Assembly (NCBI GenBank): GCA_029961685.1 | Contig: JARWKL010000013.1 | Coordinates: 22,722,922 to 22,786,921 of the forward strand | From: Aristolochia californica | Lineage: Eukaryota; Streptophyta; Magnoliopsida; Piperales; Aristolochiaceae | Direction: 5' to 3' | Length of the DNA: 64,000 bases | Part shown: piece after piece, positions 1 through 9,836 of the stretch | Numbering within the stretch: the first letter of the stretch is position 1 | How the letters are laid out: each line of letters opens with the position of its first letter | Position numbers and translations under genes: made by a program | The notes under the pieces: generated by a model | Told to the model about the DNA's origin: nothing | Databases searched by the model: none | The model's input: the letters and a program-made list of their open reading frames with translations, nothing else

Positions 1-489
1 GTTTTGAATATGGATCCTTTGCTAGCTAATTTTTACTCAACAACAACAACAAAAATAGTAAAACTATTAAGAAATATTGAGAAGCAAGCAGGCAGCCTCA
101 ATGGTAGTTTTGAATCTTGAGAAGCACGTAGGCACCCTCAATGGCAGTCTTGAATGTTTGACCCTTGTATGCATCCCAAATCAGTATCAAGTCTGAATCA
201 TCTTACATTTGTCGAAGAAATTAAAGCTATCCTCAAGAAAACAAACAGTTGAATTACTTCTCAGAACAAATAAAATTATATTTTCATATTCTAGAAAATT
301 TGGAACATATCTTCAAACGGGAATGGGAAATTTTGGAAAAAAATTTATTTGGAAAGGTTAGTTTAGAGCATATTTAGTCTCATTCATGTAGCATTGCTCT
401 AGTACAGGAACTCGAAAGGACTCTATTGATAGAGATAACATATAACAATTATCCGTTATCTCTATGATAACATTTATCCTGTAGATAAT
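1..489. other. Non-coding left flank with a short tandem repeat and an LTR piece
   Basis: No gene is visible. A 39-bp unit beginning ttgagaagca occurs twice in tandem (about 78-116 and 117-155). From about 424 to 489 the sequence (tgatagagataa...) matches the start of an LTR-like sequence found again at 7205. That LTR piece was split by the element inserted at 490. Confidence 0.6.
424..489. repeat. Left part of a split older LTR-like repeat
   Basis: This stretch resembles 7205-7275 (shared tgatagagataa, acaattatccgttatctcta). The continuation of the repeat resumes at 3411-3475 (aatgcttatcttgtaaat, then cctataaa.acctatgat), after the inserted element. The uninterrupted relative at 7205-7335 shows how the two halves belong together. 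Confidence 0.6.
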
Positions 490-906
490 TGTTGATTTTT
501 AGGACTCCATGAATTTAACTCATGGAGAAAAAGGGAGAGAGAGCCATTGGGAGAAAATTGGAGGAAGAAGGGTTATGGACTTGATGTCCTAACCCTCCCC
601 CTGAAGCTCAATTTATAGATTAATGCAACTACTATATTACAATAATACCCCTGAACTTAAGGTTTAAGGTTTTAATCCTAGAACTTTAACCTAATTACAT
701 CAATGTCATCTTTATGAGATAACCCTTTATTTACTATCCTGCCATAATTGTATGTGGATCTATGGGCCTTCTCCTTGATCTATGGGCCTTGAGCCCATCT
801 TCGACATCTCTTAGCTGTGTGGGTCTTCCTTAGTCTTATGGGCCCAAACACTCTTGGATATGTGGGCCTTCTTTGGTCGTGTGGGCTTGGGCCCTATCTT
901 CCAACA
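490..906 (-). repeat. 3' LTR of the 2.9-kb element
   Basis: This 417-bp LTR is the 3' copy in element orientation. It shares with 2993-3410 the long string of features from the catgaattta.ctcatggag region through the repeated gggcctt..ttggtc motifs to the end. Confidence 0.87.
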
Positions 907-918
907 CTCCCCCTCAAG
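907..918 (-). promoter_or_regulatory. Polypurine tract of the 2.9-kb element
   Basis: The minus strand reads cttgagggggag directly before the LTR start. This is the normal place for plus-strand DNA priming in LTR elements. The same motif sits at the matching place in the relative at 53803. Confidence 0.7.
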
Positions 919-2975
919 TTGGGGGTGAGAGAACAACGTGAACTCCTAGCTTGTTGTAAATGATGTATAAAATCTTTTTTGTATAAAATGGCACATCTTC
1001 CAATTTGCCTTCATCGTCCAACACTCCCCCTCACGCTGGTGCTCTCGTTCATGAGGCCCAACTGGCATAATATAAGTAAGAGTAAAATCACTCCTAGCCA
1101 CTAAGACATTGCTCCATACTCCAGTCTTAACTCATGCTGGATGTAGGGCACACTCCGTCTTCTGTAGGTAGTGTGTCTATCGTATTGCTCTGAAGTGTCC
1201 ACCTCTACCACAGTGTCCCTCCACAGGACGACGACTCTCAAGTAGTAGAGTAATAAATGACATTAATGTTGGGTGTGGGGGGGGGGGGGGGGTGGCAATC
1301 CGTACACCGACTCTCATGGTGTCCCAACCGTGATATTTTTGAGAGTCAAATACATTGTGGTATGAGAAAAGGTACCGAGGCCACCTCTTCTTTAATGACA
1401 ATGTCTCATCCAAAGAGACACAATAGCAATAGCTGAAATGGGCTTGGGCCCATCATATAACACGAACCAAAATAATCCTTATAAAATTGACCCATGAAAT
1501 AATCTAATGCAAATATCTATACCAAATAATATGCTGACCAAGGAATAATTTGTCAATTCTTCAAAATAATAATCCAGCCAGAGAAAAATTTTATCGAGTC
1601 GCTGTAGAAATATGTATAAGTTTTGGTCTAGACACATATACCGAGGCAAGAAAATAAGTGGCCCAAGTCAGATTGACCCATACCTTAGTTGACCTGGACC
1701 GAGTTGGTTTGGGCTGACTCGACAGAGTCCGACTCGATCAAACCAGCATTGATCAAAATATTTCCTAACTTAGGGAAATTAAATCAGCAGGTGTGTCGTT
1801 GTCTTCAGTACAATCAAGGCATCTTCGTTCTCCCGCGGCAACCAAGCAGAGAGATTTTCTCGGAGTCTCAGGTTGGATGAGAGTGGAGATGGCAAGTTCC
1901 AGTGAAGACAACAATGTAGGCCCAAAAGAGTTTCCGAAAAAATAATATTAGCTCCCGAGATGGCAATCGAGCTGGCAGGATCAATCAGCCAACATCTTGG
2001 CAAGATGTCATCGTCTTCGGCTTCCAAAAACAGAAACAAAACCAAATCAATTTTCCAAATTGACTGCAAATTGATTTGTCGTCCAGAAACGAAAACACTA
2101 TTCGTCTAGAAATGGCAACACAACAACATAGAAAACAATAAATCAATAACATCGACAATAATACTATGGAGAGTTAAGGAAAACAATAGAACTTTTTTTA
2201 GTTGATTTCAGGCTTCGGATGGAAACAATGATGAACCAAAAACTTCTGTCTACGATGGAGTAGAGATTGAAGCTGTCGAGAAATCAACAACGTTTGGGAT
2301 GGAATAACAAAGACAGCTAACGTGAGTTCAGGAAGATAATTCTAATATCTTTTGAAGAAAAAATGCCAACAGTGAGTATGCTTTGAGTCACAACAGATCA
2401 CCAGTTAGAATCTATGTTGCTGGTAATTCCTTTCAAAAATTTGAAGGGTGGGTATTCAAGCTGGTAATTCAAAAGAAGATTGCAGGGCTCTATTTGACAA
2501 AGCTTGGTGAGTAATATTACAGTTGCGCCTTAGATGATAAGGATTACTGCTGCTTCCTCTGCTTGTCTCTGCTTACGAGCTTTCTAGGTGCATTCTTACT
2601 CTGGAAATAGAGTTCAGCAGCTCCATGGAGAGGATAGCCATGACGTCTTGGCAGTGCAGATGAACAATTACAACCCATTGGCCATGGAGAGGATAGCCAC
2701 GACTTCTTGGCAGTGTTGAATACCCTTTGACTCGTGCACTTCCTTTAACAGATCTGTGCAAGTATCGCCTCTTAGGGGGTTGGCCTTCACAGGTGGAGTT
2801 CTAACGAAGCAAACCAGACTTCAAACGAGGTCAATATCAATAATTGGGAATTCTATAATACCATGAAAAAAAAACTAAGTTCCAACAATGACGAAAAATA
2901 AAACAACAATATGAGCAAAATAAAAAAACTATAGTTTTCTGGAATTATGAAAAACCATACTCAGAGTCCTGAAAA

Positions 2976-2992
2976 TTAATGCTCTGATGCCA
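2976..2992 (-). promoter_or_regulatory. Primer binding site (initiator Met-tRNA type)
   Basis: On the minus strand the LTR end ...tcaaca is followed directly by tggcatcagagcatt, one base away from the common plant primer site TGGTATCAGAGC. This fixes the orientation of the element and the inner edge of its 5' LTR. Confidence 0.8.
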
Positions 2993-3410
2993 TGTTGATT
3001 TTTCAGGATTCCATGAATTTAGCTCATGGAGAAAAAAGGAGAGAGAGCCATTGGGAGAAAACTGGAGGAAGAACCAGACTTGATGTCCTAACCCTCCCCC
3101 TGAAGGTCTATTTATAGATTAATGAAACTGTTGTATTATAATAATACCCTTGAACTTAGGGTTTTAACCCTATAACTTTAACCTAATTATATCAATGCCA
3201 ACTCTATGAGATGACCCTTTATTTACCATCCTACCATCATTGTATGTGAACCTATGGGCCTTCCCCTTGATCTATGGGCCTTGAGCTCATCTTCTACATC
3301 TCTTGGCTGTGTGGGTCTTCCTTGGTCTTATGGGCTTGGACCTATCTTCCAACACTCTTGGATATGTGGGCCTTCTTTGGTCGTGTGGGCTTGGGCCCTA
3401 TCTTCAAGCA
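2993..3410 (-). repeat. 5' LTR of the 2.9-kb element
   Basis: This 418-bp LTR is the 5' copy in element orientation. Its outer end reads ctatcttcaagca, where the other LTR has ctatcttccaaca, so the terminal CA is kept. It is followed by the duplication ataat. Confidence 0.87.
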
Positions 3411-3490
3411 ATAATCTTTGTCATGTAATTTACAGATAATAATGCTTATCTTGTAAATCTATAACCTATAAACACCTATGATTCCTTATG
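3411..3490. repeat. Right part of the split older LTR-like repeat
   Basis: The sequence from tgtcatgtaatttacag through cctataaacacctatgat matches 7270-7335. Together with 424-489 it reconstitutes the insertion target. Confidence 0.6.
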
Positions 3491-3654
3491 GGGGGGTTAG
3501 TCAACTCGAAGTCCGAGATGATCTTCAACCGCATGATGCCCTTCAACACTTGAAGTTGTTAGTGGAGCGCAGATGACATTTTATTTGGATGCAGGGGGTG
3601 AAGCAGTCCTTCATCTCCACGGTTTAAAATCCTTCATCTCAAAGAAGGCCATAT

Positions 3655-4110
3655 TTGATCTTCTTTGAGATGAAGGACGCGCGACGCTTGCTTTTCCCCT
3701 CTCTCTCCTCACACCCCCTCTCTCGCGCGTCCTCATTTCCCTTTTTTTCTTCCTCTCTCCCGCACTCCCTCTCTCGTCTCCCTACGCCCCCAACGTCCCT
3801 ACTGCCTCTCTTCTCTCAGATTCTCATCTCCGGCCTCCGTCTCAGCTCCCTCTCGTTTCCGGCCTCCGTCTCTTGGTCTTCTCTCGGACTCGCCCTCCGT
3901 TTTTCTCTCTCGATTCTCTCTCTCTTGTCCCTCTCGACCTCCCTTTCTTCTCTCTCTTCTCCCTCTCTTCTCCCTTTCAGCCTCCCACTCCCTTCTCTCT
4001 CCGGCTATTCTCCTTTCCCCCAAAATACCTTCCAATTTCGTTCGATTTCCCCATTTCGATTTTGATTTTCTTCGATATTGATATTTGGGCATCGATTGCT
4101 TAATTTCTAC
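3655..4110. other. Pyrimidine-rich stretch, non-coding
   Basis: About 450 bases of C and T runs (ctctctcc, cctccc, tttctct) give open frames on both strands made only of Ser/Leu/Pro/Phe or Arg/Glu/Gly. No domain is visible. It resembles a plant 5' leader or low-complexity DNA and I do not call a gene. Confidence 0.6.
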
Positions 4111-4254
4111 TTCGATTAGGCATCGATTTCACCCTTCGGCTTTGGTTTTCCCCAAATTTCCAAAGTTATGACTAAACCCTAATTTTTTTCTTCATTAAAT
4201 TAGTGTTTTATTTGATTTAATTTTATTTTCAGTGCCTAATTGGGGGTTATTTGT

Positions 4255-4448
4255 GCATAATTGTGGGATTTAGGGTTACGGTTTAGGGTCTAAATTCTTG
4301 ATTCGTGTTAGGGATTATTTTTAGGGTTTGGTGCTCGGTATTTAAGGGTCCTGCAATTAGGGTTTAGGGTTTATGGTTAAGGATTTAGGGTATTTTAGGG
4401 ATTAGGGTTTTTAAGTTTTAGGGGGTTTAGGGTTTTTAAGGTTTTGTA
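4255..4448 (+). repeat. Degenerate telomere-like (TTTAGGG) tract
   Basis: Copies of the plant telomere unit TTTAGGG or gttTAGGGttt, and near misses (ttaggg, tttaaggg), recur about every 7-25 bases, all on the plus strand. They are too spaced and mutated to be a functional telomere. This could be an old interstitial block or a chance TAGGG-rich leader. Confidence 0.5.
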
Positions 4449-4449
4449 T

Positions 4450-4900
4450 ACGTGATAATCCTCAAAATAGATTTTATATATCAGTGATACGCACATCTTA
4501 AGACAGTGGGTGGTCAAGGAAAACCAAAGGTTACCTTTATTGGCTTCAATTTGTTATGGACTCATTAGGGGTTTATTTGTAATTACTATTCATTAGGGGT
4601 TTATTTGTAATTTCTATTCATTAGGGGTTTATTTACAATTTCTATTCATTAGGGGTTTATTTGTAATTTGTGGAACTTATGGCCTTTGGCATGTTTTCCC
4701 TAACTCCCTATATAGGGACGTGAGATGAATGAAGTAAGCATTGAATTAATTAGTTGTAATCAGGTCAGATTCTCCCCTCTGAGGTCTAGGTCAGATTCTC
4801 CCTTTGTGGTCCAGGGTTGAACTCCCTCCGAAGGCTCAAAACATCACAACACTCCTCCCTATTCATCGTCTTCCTCGTGTGTTCGATTCGGGGCATAACA
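4450..4900 (+). repeat. 5' LTR of a truncated LTR retroelement (left edge uncertain)
   Basis: The right edge is set by ...gggcataaca followed two bases later by a perfect TGGTATCAGAGC primer site. A TATA-like motif (ctatataggg, 4708-4717) lies about 190 bp before that edge. The left edge is not clear. No matching 3' LTR is seen in the window and no coding domain follows. Confidence 0.6.
4563..4673 (+). repeat. 28-bp tandem repeat, four copies
   Basis: The unit cattaggggtttatttgtaa plus nine bases starts at 4563, 4591, 4619 and 4647, an exact 28-bp period with a few substitutions. The last copy is incomplete. It lies inside the inferred LTR. Confidence 0.85.
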
Positions 4901-4902
4901 TT

Positions 4903-4914
4903 TGGTATCAGAGC
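4903..4914 (+). promoter_or_regulatory. Primer binding site TGGTATCAGAGC
   Basis: This is an exact match to the common plant LTR-element primer site complementary to initiator Met-tRNA. It lies two bases after an LTR-like end. Confidence 0.8.
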
Positions 4915-4954
4915 TAGCGCTCGGTCGCAAGTTCGAATCCCGGCAATGGCGCAG

Positions 4955-5115
4955 AGGCTGGATTTTAAAATACTGGTAGGTCGTGCCGCTGTTACGATGC
5001 TGCGGTTGGGCCAGTGCTGCTGCGTTGCGCTAAAAGGCTGGATTAAAATACTGGTAGGTCACGCCGCTGTTGCGATGCTGCGGTTGGGCCAATGTCGTTG
5101 CGTCGCCGTGGTCGT
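4955..5115 (+). repeat. 80-bp tandem duplication behind the primer site
   Basis: Two copies start aggctggatt at 4955 and 5035 and share aaaatactggtaggtc, gccgctgtt.cgatgctgcg and gttgggcca. It is GC-rich compared with its surroundings and is probably leader sequence of the truncated element. Confidence 0.75.
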
Positions 5116-5159
5116 CGGCTCGTGAAGGTGGGGTGTGATGTTATGGTCCTGGGTTAAGT

Positions 5160-7200
5160 ACCTATGTCTTCCGCTCCTAACAGGCCGGTCTTTTGGGTAG
5201 TATTGGCTAGGTGCTTAACACAATTTCATTCCAAATATTCTCAAAAGAGATAACCAATTGGGTAACACAACAGATTGTTTTATCTTCAGAATGACAATTA
5301 TGATTTAAGACATTCTTTTGATTAATTATGGTTTAGGAAAACTAATTCTTGACGCAATTTAAAAACCAAATTTTTTCCAGAAGTTCAACCTCACTTTACA
5401 TAGTCAACTTCAATAATAGGCAAGTATTGCTCAATAATAGTCAACTTTTGTCCATATGGACAAAATTAAAAACGAAAAAAAAAATTGTAATCTAATGTAT
5501 TAAAGATGCATATAAACATAAAAACAAGTATTGCTCAAATACCAAAAAAAAAACCCATTTTGGAAGGGAAAGATAATAAACATGATAGACAAAACATGTA
5601 AGTTTCAACTAATCCAATGCAGAAACTTATCAGAACATAAAAGAATAAAAGTCCATAGTAATCTGCATACAGAATGACATATGAGATAATTTCCATTTAT
5701 CTCCAACCACCATACTGTAACGAGGATTACCCCATCAAACATCGAACCAAACAATCTAATCATTTTATCCTCTCATGGAACTCATAGAAACTTTTTTTTA
5801 TGTTTATACATTTCTTGCATTAACACCTTTGAAAAACGATCCTTCCAAGTTAACTTTGGACCTTTTTATGTCTCGTTACCAATTAAAATAATTTGATACT
5901 CCTATTCAAGTGACATTTTCCTTTGATCATTAATGCCTTGAACTGTAAGAAGGATGAAGTCTATTGTGGCACAATTACATTAAATGCATAAGAGTTTGTG
6001 ATTGGGTTGCAGATAAGTCTGAATTGACCTCAGATTGGATGCAGAAGCCTACAAATTTGCCATTTCAAGAACTACTCAAAGAAATGAAAGTTATCCACCT
6101 TGCTAACTAAAATAGTGAATCCCCATAATGAAATATGGGAAAAAACTGATACTCCCAGAAGTCCACCTCAGAAACTCTTATCCATCTTCTTCTCCTATTT
6201 TCCTTTTGTCTACAACGGCTTCAGTTTAGAGTCATTCAAAATATTAACCTGAGTCTGCAATGCAATGTATTACTTTGCAACAACAACGTCTCAGATTTAT
6301 TACAAAAAAACCAATGAAAATTGAGTGTCCATCCATTGGATTCTGAAGCCACCATCTTCGTAACAATAAATAGTTTCTTTCAAATTCTATAGCTACTTAA
6401 AAATCTATGTAGGAAGGAACATCCGTTCCTTCGCTTGCCAATGCAATAAATGTAAAGCACGACAAATTTCTTTCTTCTTACAATTCTTCTACATCTAGTA
6501 TAACCACTGTGCTTGTAACCCACTTGGGACTACAACAACGGGTCTTGTTGAAGTCAATTGCAAGTATCAACCAAGTCATGGAAATCAGAAATAGAGTACC
6601 TGTTGATGGACAACTTAGAATCAGCAGCGGGTACCTGCCATGAAATATAAATCTGTCAGTACTAACAATTTACTATGCTTCCTTCATTTTATCTGGAGTG
6701 GCCATTCAATACACAACTAAATGAGCGTGCCTAAGAATGACTTCTCCAACTCTTTTCCAAACTGAATACAGATTCACTTCATTCAAAATTAAATGTTATT
6801 TGATGAGCACTCTGTTAGCTCACTCACTACAATAACTAAACATAAATGGGATAAACATCTCCACCACCATGAGATAAGGATTTAGCAAATATCATTCTTT
6901 TTTTAAGCCCAAACATGTATTTCTACTGCTCGAGGTCATATTAAAAAATTTCTGCCAGTCAATTTGATAGTGGTAATGGGACCAAATTTTCTCTCTTTCT
7001 GATAGAAACTAGTTGGTTCGTTGTCCCTGCAAATGTTTATAACCATGCTAGAGCTTCTCTCAAAACAAAAACACAAAGAGGCAGCCCTAAAGCTAGACAA
7101 ATAAAAGAATAGAAGGTCGAGTGTCTCCATGCAGTTACCCGACACAAAACAAATTCACGTCCGGCCTTCATGGATGGTATTCTCACTTATGACCTCGACA
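5160..7200. other. AT-rich non-coding stretch
   Basis: No gene, RNA or element boundary can be supported across about 2 kb. Stops are dense in all frames. The only hint of coding is the possible copia gag fragment near the right end, listed separately. Confidence 0.6.
6880..7010 (-). pseudogene. Possible copia gag N-terminal fragment
   Basis: The minus strand encodes GPITTIKLTGRNFLI, then a stop, then PRAVEIHVWA. Copia-type gag proteins commonly have this layout (an I.L.G.NFL.W.RAV pattern) near their N-terminus. The stretch is short and broken, and chance similarity is possible. Confidence 0.3.
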
Positions 7201-7202
7201 TG

Positions 7203-7340
7203 CCTACTGATAGAGATAATGGATAACAATTATCCGTTATCTCTATGATCACACTTATCTTGTAGATTATCATGTAATCTACCAATAATGCTTATCTTGT
7301 AAATATGTAACCTATAAATACCTATGATGCATTAATGTAA
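7203..7340 (+). repeat. LTR-like repeat, relative of the split copy at 424/3411
   Basis: It starts tgatagagataatggataac and continues through aatgcttatcttgtaaat and cctataaatacctatgat, uninterrupted where the other copy carries the 2.9-kb insertion. The LTR may extend to about 7510 but I have no second copy to define that end. Copia coding sequence follows on the same strand. Confidence 0.55.
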
Positions 7341-7859
7341 AGAAAGACAACTATTTTTATTCTCCCTTCCAATTCTTCTAAAGGATATTAGACCGACTGA
7401 TCTCTTTGAATCCTCCTTCTCGTCTCTAAAGAACCAGCTCGTCGATGCTCTCTATCTGTGAATCACACAGTCAATGAATTGATGCTTGTTTGAATCACCA
7501 CCACTAGGTGAACCAACTCCAACAAAACCTTTGAAAGTCACTGACAACCGTAGCCGAGCCACCGCTCGGCCTTCCGTTGCCCCGCACCGACAGTCTGGGC
7601 AAAGATTTGATTCCAACTCCACCAAAGTTCAAAACTAGACAATGCACGCAAGGTTGAAGATGAAGTATGCGCCATCTGTGTGAAGTCCCATGTGTGAATC
7701 TTACATGTGCGAAAAGAAAAAAAAGGGGGGAGCCACATTGCCCCCAACTCTACTTTGACGACTCCACACATTCCAACTTGATTTACGAGTCTGTGCTCAT
7801 GGCTGATGGTTAACCCAAGCCCCAAACTTAGACGCTGCTAGTGGTGTTATGCATAAGGA

Positions 7860-8354
7860 CACACTGTTCCACAATGTCCTATATTTTGTTAGATGTATCC
7901 ACACTTGTTACCACCGCCAACCACTCCTCAATGCCAACCACAATCATATCTACCAACTTCCACCTCTTCTATTAATTCCACTGGGCTCCTGGATAGTGGT
8001 GCATCGCACCATGTTACATCCGACTTGAGTAATCTCGCTGTTCACAATTTTTATGATGACACTAATGACATTGTGATTAGTGATGGTACGGGCCTCCCTA
8101 TTACACATACCAGTACTAAATCTCTCTCTACACTTTCCTGCACTTTTTCCTTAAATAATATTCACCGTATTCCTATCATGCAAAATAATTTTATTTATAT
8201 CTCTCAATTTTGTCAATCTAATCATATTTTTGTTGATTTTTTACCTACTTATTTTTTTGTGAAGGATCTTAACATAGGGGTGACACTTTTGCAAGGTCAA
8301 ACTAAGAATGATGTGTATGAGTGGTCGTCGTCCTTAGCCCAGTCTTCACATTAG
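7860..8354 (+). pseudogene. Copia-type protease / pre-integrase fragment
   Basis: An open frame at 7893-8354 contains LLDSGASHHVTSDLSNL. This is the aspartic protease active-site signature of copia Pol (DSGAS followed by HHVT). The frame then runs through a typical I.DG.GLPI.. segment and ends near LLQGQTKNDVYEW, the usual start of the gag-pre-integrase region. The frame breaks at 8352 and no integrase core, RT or RNase H follows. It probably belongs with the LTR-like sequence at 7203, giving a 5' remnant of a copia element. Confidence 0.78.
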
Positions 8355-9836
8355 TAGCTTTTTTCGGTATCAAGACCACTTCGTCTGCATGACATCATCA
8401 CTTAGGTCATCTGTCCTCTCCAATTCTAATGCACATTATCTCTAATTTTCAGTTAGTTTTATCACATCCTCTCCAATTTGGATAAGATCCCATTGGATTT
8501 ATCCCATGTTGTATTTAAACTTATCTTTTATATTCTAAATCATATAAATAATACCTCCCTTAATCAACTATAAAGGAATGGTTTAGTTCAATATCTAACT
8601 GTTAGATATTAGATCAGATTGATCTTTTGCATCTGCCATCCTTCTATTTTTTTTCCGCTTCCTCTGCCACTCCACTCGTAACTCCCTCCCAAGCTGAATC
8701 ACCTGGACGATGCGCTCTCGATTCCGTCCACTCCAGTCTCTCCCATTGTCGCACACGTAACTAACTCTCTACATTTGCTTTCTTCCATTTTTTTTCCTTC
8801 TCCCTTTCGATTCTTCTACACTTACAACTCAAAATTCCTCTAATGGCATCAGTGTACCCCGACTGTACTCTAGAAACTAGAACAAAACTTCCAACGAAAA
8901 CTACAACAGTTTAGTTGTCCACAAGAAATATGAAAACTAAAGCCTAGAAACTCGACCAAAACTCTGCACTCAACTCACCTACAACCCCTAGCTAGCAAAA
9001 TTCTCTTGAAACCCAGAACTTGCACTAGATTAAGAAGAGGAAGATGCCTTAGAATTCAAACTCTCTATTTCTCAGCTTGAAATTTGAGGAAGAAAATCAG
9101 ATTTTTATGTAAAGAAAGAAAAGAAAATAAGAGTATTAAGGGTTCCATGGGAAGGCTGGGTCAAAGAATTATTTTTCAATAGGGTCGATCGGAATCAAGA
9201 GTATTTTCATCTGAATATCTATAAATTATCATTTAAAAATTATACTAATAAATAATTATAATTATTTATTTAAAAAATAACTTTAATAAATAATTATAAT
9301 TTTTTATTTAAAAAAATTCTTCAAATTTGGAATGTTTTGATTCCCTTTCCAAAATAGATGCGTCACATTAATAACGCAATGGAAGCCGTTGGATCGAGAT
9401 CGAACAGCTCTTGTTGGCGTCGGATGCGTCTTAAAGTGTGGAAATGTCCTTGGAGTCGCCACCCGGTTCTTTCTCGTGCCGTCCGCGAAGAAGTGTCTAG
9501 AAACTCGTTATTCTTTTTGAATTTACAGTAGTACTCTCCTCATAACACGAAAGCCACTAAAATGCCACCATTTGCTTGGCCTCGAAGGTACCGATCCTCG
9601 TAGCTCATCGGTCACTCCGACAGCTCACGGGGAATCCTAGAATTGCTTTTTAGTAAATATGTGACAAATAGATGGACTATTTAATAAGAAAATGTCGATA
9701 CTTTTCCTCTGCAGAAGTCACGTAGAACCTGCTCCGCTTTTGGGCTTTTTTTTTATCAATTCTTCCCTGTCGAAGTAAACTCATTTGGGATTCACCTCTC
9801 TGGTAACGACGCCATTGCCGCTTTTTAATTTCGAGG
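8355..9836. other. Intergenic region upstream of the Bax inhibitor gene
   Basis: No coding sequence is supported. About 9225-9320 is a run of attattta and aataattata motifs. The last 200 or so bases before the ATG at 9837 are pyrimidine-rich (ctcatttgggattcacctct) and are likely 5' leader. I could not single out a convincing TATA box. Confidence 0.55.

Larger units (their letters stand above)
490..3410 (-). mobile_element. Complete non-autonomous LTR retrotransposon (LARD/TRIM-like)
   Basis: The element is bounded by two LTRs of 417 and 418 bp (490-906 and 2993-3410). They start TGTTGATTTTT and end in CA on the plus strand, and a perfect 5-bp duplication, ataat, sits at 485-489 and 3411-3415. 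It reads on the minus strand: a primer site matching initiator Met-tRNA (tggcatcagagc) lies just inside the right LTR, and a purine tract (minus strand of ctccccctcaag) lies just inside the left one. The 2.1-kb interior has no gag, protease, integrase or RT that I can recognise, so the element must have been mobilised by proteins made elsewhere. A relative lies at 53390. Confidence 0.88.

Noticed and set aside
1270..1292. Long G run, and the long C run at 22590-22611
   Set aside because: Single-base runs of this length are likely simple repeats or sequencing or assembly noise. No motif is attached.
3655..4103. Overlapping 76-136-codon frames on both strands
   Set aside because: They arise from pyrimidine-rich low-complexity DNA. 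The residues are almost only Ser, Leu, Pro, Phe or Arg, Glu, Gly and no domain is visible.
4920..4955. tRNA-like T-arm (gcaagttcgaatcccggca)
   Set aside because: It resembles a B box but I find no A box, acceptor stem or cloverleaf around it. It lies in the leader after an LTR primer site.
7538..7825. 95-codon minus-strand frame
   Set aside because: No recognisable domain, and it lies opposite a plus-strand copia remnant. Probably a chance frame.
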